NCBI GenBank assembly: GCA_009026175.1 | Contig: WBTZ01000018.1 | Span: 1-49,241 of the forward strand | Direction of reading: 5' to 3' | Source: Zoogloea sp. | GTDB taxonomy: Bacteria > Pseudomonadota > Gammaproteobacteria > Burkholderiales > Rhodocyclaceae | DNA length: 49,241 bases | Shown here: in pieces, positions 26,720 through 34,198 of the stretch | How the letters are laid out: every line of letters starts with the position of its first letter | Position numbering within the stretch: the stretch's first letter is position 1 | Made by a program: the position numbers and the translations under genes | Notes under the pieces: model-generated | What the model was told of the DNA's origin: nothing | Database searches by the model: none | The model's input: only the letters and a program-made list of their open reading frames with translations

Positions 26720-27951
26720 TGCAGAGCCCACCCGCCACGCCCCAACGGCGCCCTCGACTGCTGCTGGTCACCCACTACTTTCCTGCGCACCGGGGAGGCG
26801 TGGAGATCGTTGCGGGCGAGCTCGCCGCACGGCTGTCATCGCAATTCGAGATCCAGTGGCTTGCGGCGGACTGCGACAAGCCTCCCAACCTCGAAGGCGT
26901 ACGCTCAGAGGGTCAGGCCGCCTGGAACAAGCTCGAACGGCTCGGCCTGCCTTGGCCGATATGGAAGCGAAAAGCCTGGTCTGCAATGTGGCGAGCCGTT
27001 CGGAACGCAGACCTCGTCCACCTCCACGATTACATCTACCCCTCCAATATGGTGGCCCTGGTCCTGGCTCGTCTCTACCGGAAGCCCGTGGTCATCACCC
27101 AGCACATCGGCGACATCGAGTACCGAAACCCCCTGTTGCGCCTCACCCTTCGGCAGGTCAACCGCGTTGTTGGCCGACACCTGCTCTGCCGGGCAGACCA
27201 GGTGATTTTCATCAGTCCCCGGGTCAAAGCACTTTTCGAGCGCTTCACCCCCTTCAAACGAGCTCCACTGTTCTGGCCCAATGGGGTGGACCTGGCGACT
27301 TTCCACCCATTGGACAATGCCCAGCGGCAATCCTTGCGGGCTCGCCTCGGCGCCGCTCCGGAGCACGTGGTCGTTCTCTTTGCAGGACGCTTCGTAGAGA
27401 AGAAGGGGCTGGCGTTCATCCACCAATTGGCCCAGCGACAAGCCGACTGGCGATGGTGGTTCGCTGGCTGGGGCAGTCCGGGTCCATACGACCCAAGAGG
27501 CTGGAACCTACCTCAGGCGCATGTCTGGCATGACCGCCAGGGAGCGGGTATGGCAGAGCTTTACCAGGCAGCAGATGTACTGGTTCTACCAAGCTATGGC
27601 GAAGGTTTCCCTCTGGTGGTCCAGGAGTCCCTTGCCTGCGGCACGCCTGTGGTCATCTCAGCAGAAACCGTATTTGGAATGCCGGAGCTACCTCGTGCCA
27701 TCCGTGCCGAACCCTACACCCCTTCCGCGAGCCACCCGGAAGACTGGCTGAAGGCCTTATCCGAGGTCGTCACTGCACCAGACAGGGAACTCGTCCGGGC
27801 AGAAGCGGCCATGTATGCGTCAAATACATGGAACTGGGATCGCTTGGCGCATGATTACGCGGCGCTATTCATCGACCTGCACAACTCGGGCAACGCCCCA
27901 CAAGCGCCAACCAAGAGAGCCCCAGGAACGCCCGTTCAGCCAGGACGCTGA
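26719..27951 (+). CDS. GT4-family glycosyltransferase
   Basis: This 410-residue GT-B enzyme has the N-terminal LLVTHYFPAHRGGVEIVAGELA motif. The donor-binding C-terminal half carries FAGRFVEKKGLAFI and the EX7E signature in PSYGEGFPLVVQESLACGTPVV. These are marks of retaining GT4 transferases that extend lipid-linked glycans. It is coupled to the methyltransferase upstream, and its last 16 bases overlap the 3' end of the convergent ampD gene. The sugar and acceptor are unknown. Confidence 0.9.
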   Translation: MQSPPATPQRRPRLLLVTHYFPAHRGGVEIVAGELAARLSSQFEIQWLAADCDKPPNLEGVRSEGQAAWNKLERLGLPWPIWKRKAWSAMWRAVRNADLVHLHDYIYPSNMVALVLARLYRKPVVITQHIGDIEYRNPLLRLTLRQVNRVVGRHLLCRADQVIFISPRVKALFERFTPFKRAPLFWPNGVDLATFHPLDNAQRQSLRARLGAAPEHVVVLFAGRFVEKKGLAFIHQLAQRQADWRWWFAGWGSPGPYDPRGWNLPQAHVWHDRQGAGMAELYQAADVLVLPSYGEGFPLVVQESLACGTPVVISAETVFGMPELPRAIRAEPYTPSASHPEDWLKALSEVVTAPDRELVRAEAAMYASNTWNWDRLAHDYAALFIDLHNSGNAPQAPTKRAPGTPVQPGR

Positions 27952-28574
27952 GCGAGCGGAAAAGGCCAGCGCATCTTGTCCTGCGCATCGCAGACCAATC
28001 CTGCCTGGCCGCACTTCCAGGCAAGGGCCACCAACAGTCTCTCCGAAGCCCCGCTCTCCGCTACGATCTGCCCGAGGCGGTGCCAGTCGAAGTAAGGTCC
28101 GGGATCTGTCTTGCGCCCGGGCGCTATGTCGGAATGACCTACTACGTCAGTCACGGGGAAGCGGACGCAGATCTCATCCAGAAGCGCGGCCAGCGACAGG
28201 TACTGAGCTGGCTCGAAGGGCAGCGTATCGCAGCCCTCAAGCTCGATTCCAATGGAAAAATCATTGCAGCGCTCCCGACCTTTCCACTGGGAAACACCCG
28301 CATGCCACGCCCGTAGATCCGGAGAAACAAAATCGATCCGCTCACCATCACGACGGATAAAGAAATGCGCAGACACCCGCAGATGATGGATTGCTGCGTA
28401 GTACGGATGTTCGGAGGGATCCAGCGTGTTGGTGAAAAGCTGTTCCACGCCGGGGCCCCCGAAACGGTCTGGGGGCAGGCTGATGGCATGGATCACAACG
28501 AGCGTTATGCGTTCATCTGCCGAGCGTGAATCGGCATTGGGCGACACCCGAAGTCTCGGAGTATTGAACATCAT
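27936..28574 (-). CDS. ampD: 1,6-anhydro-N-acetylmuramyl-L-alanine amidase AmpD
   Basis: This 212-residue zinc amidase of the N-acetylmuramoyl-L-alanine amidase 2 family shows the metal ligands as VVIHAISLPP, HAGVSQWKGRERCNDFSIGIELEG and GHSDIAPGRKTDPGPYFDW (two His and one Asp). The length and lack of a signal peptide fit cytosolic AmpD, which trims recycled anhydromuropeptides and so keeps beta-lactamase induction low. Two ATGs occur in tandem at the start. It converges on the GT4 gene with a 16-base overlap. Confidence 0.94.
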   Translation of the reverse strand: MMFNTPRLRVSPNADSRSADERITLVVIHAISLPPDRFGGPGVEQLFTNTLDPSEHPYYAAIHHLRVSAHFFIRRDGERIDFVSPDLRAWHAGVSQWKGRERCNDFSIGIELEGCDTLPFEPAQYLSLAALLDEICVRFPVTDVVGHSDIAPGRKTDPGPYFDWHRLGQIVAESGASERLLVALAWKCGQAGLVCDAQDKMRWPFPLAQRPG

Positions 28575-28624
28575 ACGGCCAAGTGCCTTCCTGAATTATA
28601 AGACTGTCAGAGAGCCACAAATCA

Positions 28625-28663
28625 CATATAAAAAAGCCCGGGGAGCCTTCGCTCCCCGGGCTT
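28625..28663 (-). terminator. Rho-independent terminator of the pilin gene
   Basis: A perfect 13-bp stem (AAGCCCGGGGAGC / GCTCCCCGGGCTT) with a 4-nt loop is followed, in the pilin direction, by a run of T residues. It lies about 30 bases after the stop codon. Confidence 0.93.
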
Positions 28664-28692
28664 CCCAGGAGACCAGCTTAATTAATCGGTTG

Positions 28693-29115
28693 TTAGCAGA
28701 GACCTGCCCCAACACAACTGCCAGTGGTAGTGTTCCAAGTGATGCCCGATGCAGTGACACTCGGCTGCATAACATATTCATATGCAGTACCAAACGCGGC
28801 AGTAGTGCCCTTCGCAGTGATAACCCCTGCAGTGGAAACCGTCACAGAATCCACCTTGCCATAGGGCGAAGGCGAAGCCGCAACACCACCGCTGCCATTA
28901 CCACAACCCGTGACCGTCGTGTCGGCAGGGTTCTCGCGGTTCTGAATACAAATCTCAACTTGGGACTTGAAGCCCTGAGCAGCCTGAACCACTTCAGTAA
29001 ACTTCGCCTTCTTAGTGTAAGTCTGATACTGCGGCACAGCGATCGCGGCCAGGATGCCGATGATGGCGACGACGATCATCAGTTCGATCAGGGTAAAACC
29101 GCCTTGCTTTTTCAT
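28693..29115 (-). CDS. pilA: Type IV prepilin (major pilin)
   Basis: This 140-residue type IVa prepilin has the six-residue leader MKKQGG, cut before [25 protein letters not shown], with the conserved Glu at position 5 of the mature protein. It has four cysteines: two bracket a variable loop ([16 protein letters not shown]), and two near the C-terminus (SCVGAGLC) probably form the D-region disulfide. The Ser/Thr/Gly-rich C-terminal half suggests a surface-exposed, possibly glycosylated face. The ATG at 29115 is preceded by GGAGGTG and a sigma-54 promoter. Pilus assembly genes are not in the window, as is common for pilA. Confidence 0.95.
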   Translation of the reverse strand: MKKQGGFTLIELMIVVAIIGILAAIAVPQYQTYTKKAKFTEVVQAAQGFKSQVEICIQNRENPADTTVTGCGNGSGGVAASPSPYGKVDSVTVSTAGVITAKGTTAAFGTAYEYVMQPSVTASGITWNTTTGSCVGAGLC

Positions 29116-29182
29116 GATGAGCACCTCCAGTGAGTTTGACTTGAATTTCGAGCGGGTTCTGAACCCGGACGAGGATACATAG

Positions 29183-29198
29183 GCAACCGGCGTGCCTG
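29183..29198 (-). promoter_or_regulatory. Sigma-54 promoter of pilA
   Basis: On the minus strand the sequence reads CAGGCACGCCGGTTGC, close to the consensus TGGCACG-N4-TTGC, with the invariant GG-N10-GC spacing. The -12 GC is at 29184-29183, so transcription should begin near 29171, about 55 nt before the ATG. PilR/RpoN control of pilA is well known in other bacteria. Confidence 0.8.
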
Positions 29199-29420
29199 AA
29201 CTCCAAGATAAAAATAAAATCATTTAAAATCATCAAGATAATAAAAAAACCAAGAATCTTTGCGCCAGAAGAGCCGCTTCCTATCGCCATGATGTGACGC
29301 TTTTCGTCACCCCTGCTGCCCTAATGCGTCAGTCATTCCCGTCACCCACCGTACGCAGGGCGCCCCCGGCGGGATCGCGCCCTCAGCTCACCAATCTGGC
29401 GCACCGAGGGCGCTCGAAGC

Positions 29421-29465
29421 GCACCATTCAAGTGCATTTTTATGAGAAATGCCTTAACAAGGTGC
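29421..29465 (+). promoter_or_regulatory. Pair of NtrC-like enhancer boxes upstream of amt
   Basis: GCACC-ATTCA-AGTGC (29421-29435) matches the NtrC box GCACC-N5-GGTGC at 9 of 10 defined bases. GCCTT-AACAA-GGTGC (29451-29465) matches at 7 of 10. Their centres are exactly 30 bases apart, three helical turns. They sit about 95-130 bases before the predicted start, the usual place for NtrC enhancers. Confidence 0.55.
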
Positions 29466-29528
29466 ATCCAGGAACACAGCCATGCACCAAAACTGCTGAT
29501 TCAAAAGGATTTTCATACCAACGCCACC

Positions 29529-29550
29529 TGGCACAGCACCTGCTTGGTGC
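29529..29550 (+). promoter_or_regulatory. Sigma-54 promoter of amt with an overlapping NtrC-like palindrome
   Basis: TGGCACAGCACCTGCT has the invariant GG (29530-29531), N10 and GC (29542-29543) of a sigma-54 promoter; the start should be near 29555, 20 nt before the ATG. Overlapping the -12 element is a perfect GCACC-TGCTT-GGTGC palindrome (29536-29550) of the NtrC-box type, which could act as a brake. Confidence 0.75.
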
Positions 29551-29574
29551 CTCCGGTCTTTTCTGGAGCCCAAA

Positions 29575-30777
29575 ATGGAGCAATCAAGTCACGCCAGTAA
29601 CGTAGTGTTTGTGCTGCTGGGCGCCATCATGGTGCTTGCGATGCACGCAGGTTTCGCCTTCCTCGAGCTGGGTACGGTGCGCAAGAAGAACCAGGTGAAT
29701 GCCCTGGTCAAGATCCTCACGGATTTCTGTGTGTCGGCCATCGCCTACTTCTTCATCGGCTACACCGTGGCCTACGGCGCCAACTTTTTCTCGGGTGCGG
29801 AGGTGCTGTCCCAGAAGAGCGGCTACGAGATGGTCAAGTTCTTCTTCCTGCTGACCTTTGCCGCAGCAATTCCGGCGATCATCTCGGGGGGCATTGCCGA
29901 GCGGGCCAAGTTCCACCCCCAGAGCGTCGCCACCTTCCTGCTGGTGGGCTTTGTCTATCCCTTCTTCGAGGGCATCGCCTGGAACGACAACTTCGGCATC
30001 CAGCCCATGCTGGAAGCGGCCTTCGGGGCCAAGTTCCATGACTTCGCAGGGTCGGTGGTGGTGCATTCGGTGGGCGGCTGGATCGCGCTGCCGGCGGTGC
30101 TGCTGCTGGGCGCCCGGCGCGGTCGCTACACCAAGGACGGCACCGTGTCGGCCCACCCGCCGTCGAACATTCCCTTCCTGGCCCTCGGCGCCTGGATCCT
30201 CACGGTGGGCTGGTTCGGCTTCAACGTGATGTCGGCCCAGACCCTCGACAAGGTCAGCGGCCTGGTGGCCCTCAACTCCCTGATGGCCATGGTGGGCGGC
30301 ACCCTGGCGGCCATGGTGATGGGCAAGAACGACCCGGGCTTCATCCACAACGGCCCCCTGGCCGGCCTGGTGGCGGTGTGCGCGGGCTCCGACCTGATGC
30401 ACCCCATCGGTGCGCTGCTCACCGGGTTGATTGCCGGCGGCCTGTTCGTGCAGTTGTTCACCGTCACCCAGAACCGCTGGAAGATCGACGACGTGCTCGG
30501 CGTGTGGCCGCTGCACGGCCTGTGTGGCGCCTGGGGCGGGATCGCGGCCGGCATCTTCGGCACCAAGGCCCTGGGCGGGATGGGCGGCGTGAGCCTGGCG
30601 GCCCAGCTCATCGGCACGCTGGGTGGGGTCCTGATTGGCCTGGCCGGCGGCTTCGTGGTCTATGGCTTGCTCAAGAACACGATGGGCATCCGCCTGGATC
30701 CGGAGGAGGAATACGACGGGGCCGACCTGACGATCCACCGCATCACGGCGACCCCCGACCGGGAGACCCACTGGTAA
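29575..30777 (+). CDS. amtB: Ammonium transporter (Amt/MEP/Rh family)
   Basis: This 400-residue channel protein has about eleven membrane helices and Amt marks: GFAFLELGTVRKKNQVN, FVYPFFEGIAWNDNFG, and the pore His pair in VVHSVGGW and WPLHGLCGAWGG. No signal peptide of the E. coli AmtB type is seen, which is usual for this shorter subgroup. It moves ammonium across the inner membrane under nitrogen limitation. The gene stands alone, without the glnK partner usually just upstream, so it may be a second Amt paralogue of the genome. The sigma-54 promoter and NtrC-like boxes fit nitrogen control. Confidence 0.95.
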   Translation: MEQSSHASNVVFVLLGAIMVLAMHAGFAFLELGTVRKKNQVNALVKILTDFCVSAIAYFFIGYTVAYGANFFSGAEVLSQKSGYEMVKFFFLLTFAAAIPAIISGGIAERAKFHPQSVATFLLVGFVYPFFEGIAWNDNFGIQPMLEAAFGAKFHDFAGSVVVHSVGGWIALPAVLLLGARRGRYTKDGTVSAHPPSNIPFLALGAWILTVGWFGFNVMSAQTLDKVSGLVALNSLMAMVGGTLAAMVMGKNDPGFIHNGPLAGLVAVCAGSDLMHPIGALLTGLIAGGLFVQLFTVTQNRWKIDDVLGVWPLHGLCGAWGGIAAGIFGTKALGGMGGVSLAAQLIGTLGGVLIGLAGGFVVYGLLKNTMGIRLDPEEEYDGADLTIHRITATPDRETHW

Positions 30778-30819
30778 GCACCAGGCCCCCGCCAACGGGG
30801 GATCAGCGCCAGAAGCCGC

Positions 30820-30852
30820 GGCCCATCGCCTTCACGCGATGGGCCGTTTTCT
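30820..30852 (+). terminator. Rho-independent terminator after amt
   Basis: The 10-bp stem GGCCCATCGC / GCGATGGGCC with a CTTCAC loop is followed by GTTTTCTT. It lies between amt and the convergent histidine kinase gene. Confidence 0.9.
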
Positions 30853-30879
30853 TGTCAGAGCCCTATGCATGGTTACCCA

Positions 30880-33171
30880 TCACCCCAGGCAACGGCTCAA
30901 GGCCGCGTAAAGGACCGCCGGATCCACGGGCTTGGGCACGAAGCCATCCATGCCTGCCTCGCTACAGCGCTGCCTGTCCTCACCGAAGGCATTGGCCGTC
31001 ATGGCGATGATCGGCACCAGCTTGCCGCCGGGGAGCTGGCGAATCGCGCGGGTGGCCTCGAGGCCGTCCATCCGGGGCATCTGGATATCCATCAGGATCG
31101 CCAGGTACGGCCTGGCGGCCGCACGAATGCACTCCAGCGCCTCCAGACCGTCCTGCGCCGCATCAACCAGCAAACCAACCCCTTCCAGGTAGTCCTCGGC
31201 GACCAGACGATTGACCGGGTCGTCCTCGACAAGCAGCACCCGCCCGCCATTGAACGATTGCTTCAAGCGCAGGGCCCCATCCACCTCCTGCGGGAGCACC
31301 GCGTCCCGCACCTCGCCGGCCTTGCGCAGACGGGCCGAGAACCAGAAGCAGCTCCCCTTGCCGGGCCCGCGTGCGCCCCCCGCCTCTCCACCCATCAACT
31401 CGGCGAGACGCCGCGTGATGGCCAGCCCCAGACCCGTCCCTCCGAAACGCCGTGATGTGGACGCATCCGCCTGATGGAAAGGCTGAAAGAGCTGTGCCAG
31501 CACCTCGGGTGCAACTCCGATCCCGGTGTCCTGCACCTCGAAACGCAGCAGGACACTCGCCTCGTCCTCGCCCTGAAGCAGCACCCTGACCACCACCCAG
31601 CCGCTGTCGGTGAACTTCACGGCATTGTTGACCAGGTTGAGCAAGGCCTGCCGCAGGCGGGTGGCATCCCCCAGCAGCGCCCCAAGCGGCGGAACCGGAT
31701 CGCAGCGCAGGTCGATCCCCTTGCTGCGTGCCTCCTCGCCCGAAAGGCTGAGCATGTCGGCCAGGATTGTGGCGGGATCGACACGCTCCTCGCCCAGCAC
31801 CAGGCGCCCCGCCTCGATCTTCGACAGATCAAGGACGTCGTTGATCACCCCCAGCAGGTGCTGGCCGGCCATCTCGATCTTCTGCAGCTTGTCGGCCGAA
31901 TCGGGATCGACCTGCCGACGGCGCAGAATGCCCGACAAACCGATGATCGCGTTCATGGGCGTGCGGATTTCGTGGCTCATGTTCGCCAGGAAGCTGCTCT
32001 TTGCCCGATTGGCCGACTCGGCCACCTCCTTGGCCAGGCGCAGGTCCTCGGTGCGCTTGTCCACCAGCCCCTCCAGCTCCCGGTTGAGCCGCTCGGCCTG
32101 GCGGCGGGCCCGGTTGAGGGATCTGAAGTAGAGCCAGACGGCGATGATCGTCACTACCAGGAGGTTGCCGGCCACCGCCAGCAGCATGAACAGGGTGGGC
32201 CGCTGGGACTCGAGCCGGTGAATCTCCGGCACGGGCTGGAGCAGGTGGAGCATGAAGCCCCTCGACGACGGAGCGCTCAGCAGCAGAAAGGGCTCGTCGT
32301 ACCTGTCGTCCAGGTAGGCGAGACGGGAGAACTCGGGATTGGCGTGGCGGGCAATGCGCAGGGGCTTGAACTGGGTGCGCAGGTAGGTCGCCTGCCGCTC
32401 GGCTTCCGACATCTGGCCCACATCGCTGTCCGGCAGGCTTCTCTGCTCGATGCTCTTGTCCCGGGCCAGCACGACGATGCCGCGGGTATCCGAGATGAAG
32501 GCATCCACATGCCGCGTCCAGCGCTCAAAGCGGGTGAGCTCCCGCTTGACGGCAACGACACCGATGACCCGGCCACCATCCCACACCGGGGAGGAGAAGT
32601 ACAAGCCCGGCACCTGGGACAGGCGCCCCACCAGGTACTGATGCCCTGGGCGCCCTTCGAGCGCATTGCGCACGTAAAGGCGATCCGAGTAGTCCCCACC
32701 GACAAAGCTCAGCGTGGCACCTGCATTGCTGGCAGCAATGCACTCGCCCCGCGTGTTCATGACCCAGATGACGTCCGCCTTGAGATACCGGGCCACGTCC
32801 TGAAAACGCTGCCCCAGACGCAGGAGCCCAGGCTCCGCCTCCCACAGGCGCTTGCGGGCTTCACGGGTGTCCGGGGCCTGGGCAGCGTTCCGGTTGAAGC
32901 TCAGCAGGGTACGGCGGAGCACCTCATCGGCGGCGAGCACGGCAGGAATGCCGGCCAGCGAGTCCAGGGTATCGTCGATGCTCTCATCCAGGCTGTCCAG
33001 CTGCTTGGTGGCCAGGGCGAGCTGCTGACCATAGGCCTCCTGAACCATGCGCCCGGTATGCAGCATCGCTCCGAACCAGGCAAGAACGGTGACCAGACCC
33101 AGTATTGCCAGTGCCAGCAGCACATTCATGCGCAGGACGCGGCCAGCCCCCCAACTGAACAGCCTCTCCAT
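30880..33171 (-). CDS. Hybrid sensor histidine kinase with receiver domain
   Basis: This 763-residue inner-membrane kinase has a first membrane helix at about 16-35, a periplasmic Cache-like sensor to about 325 (with [13 protein letters not shown] and [12 protein letters not shown], typical of double-Cache small-ligand sensors), and a second helix at about 326-349. A HisKA domain follows with His400 in [13 protein letters not shown], then HATPase motifs ([24 protein letters not shown]) and a C-terminal receiver with LLVEDD, the phospho-acceptor Asp in [11 protein letters not shown], and PKPVD. The ATG at 33171 follows CGGAGG; an upstream extension is unlikely. No cognate regulator is adjacent. 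The stimulus and output are unknown. Confidence 0.9.
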   Translation of the reverse strand: MERLFSWGAGRVLRMNVLLALAILGLVTVLAWFGAMLHTGRMVQEAYGQQLALATKQLDSLDESIDDTLDSLAGIPAVLAADEVLRRTLLSFNRNAAQAPDTREARKRLWEAEPGLLRLGQRFQDVARYLKADVIWVMNTRGECIAASNAGATLSFVGGDYSDRLYVRNALEGRPGHQYLVGRLSQVPGLYFSSPVWDGGRVIGVVAVKRELTRFERWTRHVDAFISDTRGIVVLARDKSIEQRSLPDSDVGQMSEAERQATYLRTQFKPLRIARHANPEFSRLAYLDDRYDEPFLLLSAPSSRGFMLHLLQPVPEIHRLESQRPTLFMLLAVAGNLLVVTIIAVWLYFRSLNRARRQAERLNRELEGLVDKRTEDLRLAKEVAESANRAKSSFLANMSHEIRTPMNAIIGLSGILRRRQVDPDSADKLQKIEMAGQHLLGVINDVLDLSKIEAGRLVLGEERVDPATILADMLSLSGEEARSKGIDLRCDPVPPLGALLGDATRLRQALLNLVNNAVKFTDSGWVVVRVLLQGEDEASVLLRFEVQDTGIGVAPEVLAQLFQPFHQADASTSRRFGGTGLGLAITRRLAELMGGEAGGARGPGKGSCFWFSARLRKAGEVRDAVLPQEVDGALRLKQSFNGGRVLLVEDDPVNRLVAEDYLEGVGLLVDAAQDGLEALECIRAAARPYLAILMDIQMPRMDGLEATRAIRQLPGGKLVPIIAMTANAFGEDRQRCSEAGMDGFVPKPVDPAVLYAALSRCLG

Positions 33172-33288
33172 GCGCGCCTCCGCCCCGCCGAGGGCAAGTC
33201 CGATTTTACGTGCTTGCGATACTACCCAAACTGGGCAACTTGCGCACGACCAGCCCGACAGCAGGCGACTGGCGCGCACCGGTGCGGC

Positions 33289-33894
33289 TCAAGCGCGCTC
33301 GAGCAGCATTCTCTCGACGAATTCGCGGCGCTGCTGGCGCTGCGTCTCGGTGCCCTGGGCGCGCATCAATGACTCGCTGATCATGTAACTGTACAGCAGG
33401 AAGGCCCGCATGCCGGCCTCCTGGAAATTGAACCCCAGGGCCACAAAGCACTGCGAAACATAGGAGAGACGTTTCGCGTCCACCTCATCCACCACCTGGC
33501 GGGCCATCTCGTCCCGCCGCGCCCAGGCGCGGATGGCCAGTTCGATGGAAGCCGAATTGACCGCCGACTGCCCGCGGAAAGGCAAGGAAGCCAGTTCCCG
33601 CACCAGCGCCTCGGGATTGGCACCGCTGCGCTCGAAGCGGCTGATGATCTGCTCCGTGGCGGCGTCGCGCCAGGACTTGAGCAGCTGCCGGAGCAGATCG
33701 TCACGGTCCTGGAAGTGCCAGTAGAAGCTCCCCCGGGTGACCTTGAGCCCCTTGGCGAGCACGTCTACGCGCACCGCGTCGATGCTCTTGTCCACCAGCA
33801 CCTCGGTGGCAGCCTTGATCCAGTCGGCGGGCGTGAGTTGAACCTTGCCGGCAGAGCCGGAAACAGGGGACGGAGGGGAAGCTGATTCGGACAT
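33289..33894 (-). CDS. TetR/AcrR-family repressor, likely of the aromatic operon
   Basis: This 201-residue regulator has an N-terminal TetR helix-turn-helix (about residues 22-62, with DVLAKGLKVTRGSFYWHFQDRDDLL) and a C-terminal helical ligand domain with MRAFLLYSYMISESLM. The first ATG is at 33894; a TTG four codons earlier is possible. It is divergent from the 34199-49130 operon, and matching palindromes lie in both promoters, which argues for repression of the operon and of itself. In Azoarcus the TetR-type MbdR controls an aromatic operon with a similar CoA-ligase/ABC-transporter make-up and senses an aryl-CoA. The same kind of inducer is a reasonable guess here. Confidence 0.9.
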   Translation of the reverse strand: MSESASPPSPVSGSAGKVQLTPADWIKAATEVLVDKSIDAVRVDVLAKGLKVTRGSFYWHFQDRDDLLRQLLKSWRDAATEQIISRFERSGANPEALVRELASLPFRGQSAVNSASIELAIRAWARRDEMARQVVDEVDAKRLSYVSQCFVALGFNFQEAGMRAFLLYSYMISESLMRAQGTETQRQQRREFVERMLLERA

Positions 33895-33986
33895 GGGCGG
33901 GTGCAATAGAGCGAGTCCGGATTATATCAGCCACCCGACAGCCGTGCGCCGCCACACCCCCATGGAACTTCCCGGCGCGCCCCAAA

Positions 33987-34017
33987 ATTAGACCGTACAG
34001 TACAGTAGTGTATGCAA
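33987..34017 (-). promoter_or_regulatory. Candidate tetR promoter with operator 1 in its spacer
   Basis: On the minus strand TTGCAT (34017-34012) and TCTAAT (33992-33987) are 19 bases apart. The operator-like sequence CATACACTACTGTACTG (34014-33998, minus strand) fills the space between them, as expected for autorepression. It matches operator 2 at 14 of 17 positions. Confidence 0.5.
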
Positions 34018-34082
34018 GATACGGCCATTGCCCGCACCCCCTGTTTCGGAAAACCCGCAAAAGGCACAAACAACTGATTTAA

Positions 34083-34101
34083 AACAAATAATAAATTTGT
34101 T
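34083..34101. promoter_or_regulatory. AT-rich perfect inverted repeat
   Basis: AACAAAT-AATAA-ATTTGTT is a perfect 7-5-7 inverted repeat in the control region, directly followed by the 11-base palindrome TTGCACTGCAA (34100-34110). It could be a site for another regulator. No factor was recognised. Confidence 0.4.
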
Positions 34102-34116
34102 GCACTGCAAAATAGA

Positions 34117-34130
34117 TTGATCCAGATCAA
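34117..34130. promoter_or_regulatory. FNR/Anr-type box upstream of the aromatic operon
   Basis: TTGAT-CCAG-ATCAA is a perfect match to the FNR consensus TTGAT-N4-ATCAA. Its centre (34123.5) is about 41-48 bases before the plausible transcription start of the operon, near the class II activator position (-41.5). No fnr-type gene is in the window. Confidence 0.65.
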
Positions 34131-34136
34131 AATTCG

Positions 34137-34184
34137 TTGCACTCTCGAGATTTTTATGTACCATACACATACACATCTGTATTG
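34137..34184 (+). promoter_or_regulatory. Candidate operon promoter with operator 2 over the start site
   Basis: TTGCAC (34137-34142) and TACCAT (34159-34164), 16 bases apart, are the best -35/-10 pair. The operator-like CATACACATCTGTATTG (34168-34184) covers the predicted start and has a palindromic core, ATACA-N4-TGTAT. A GGAGGAG ribosome site follows at 34190-34196. Confidence 0.5.
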
Positions 34185-34198
34185 AACACGGAGGAGAC

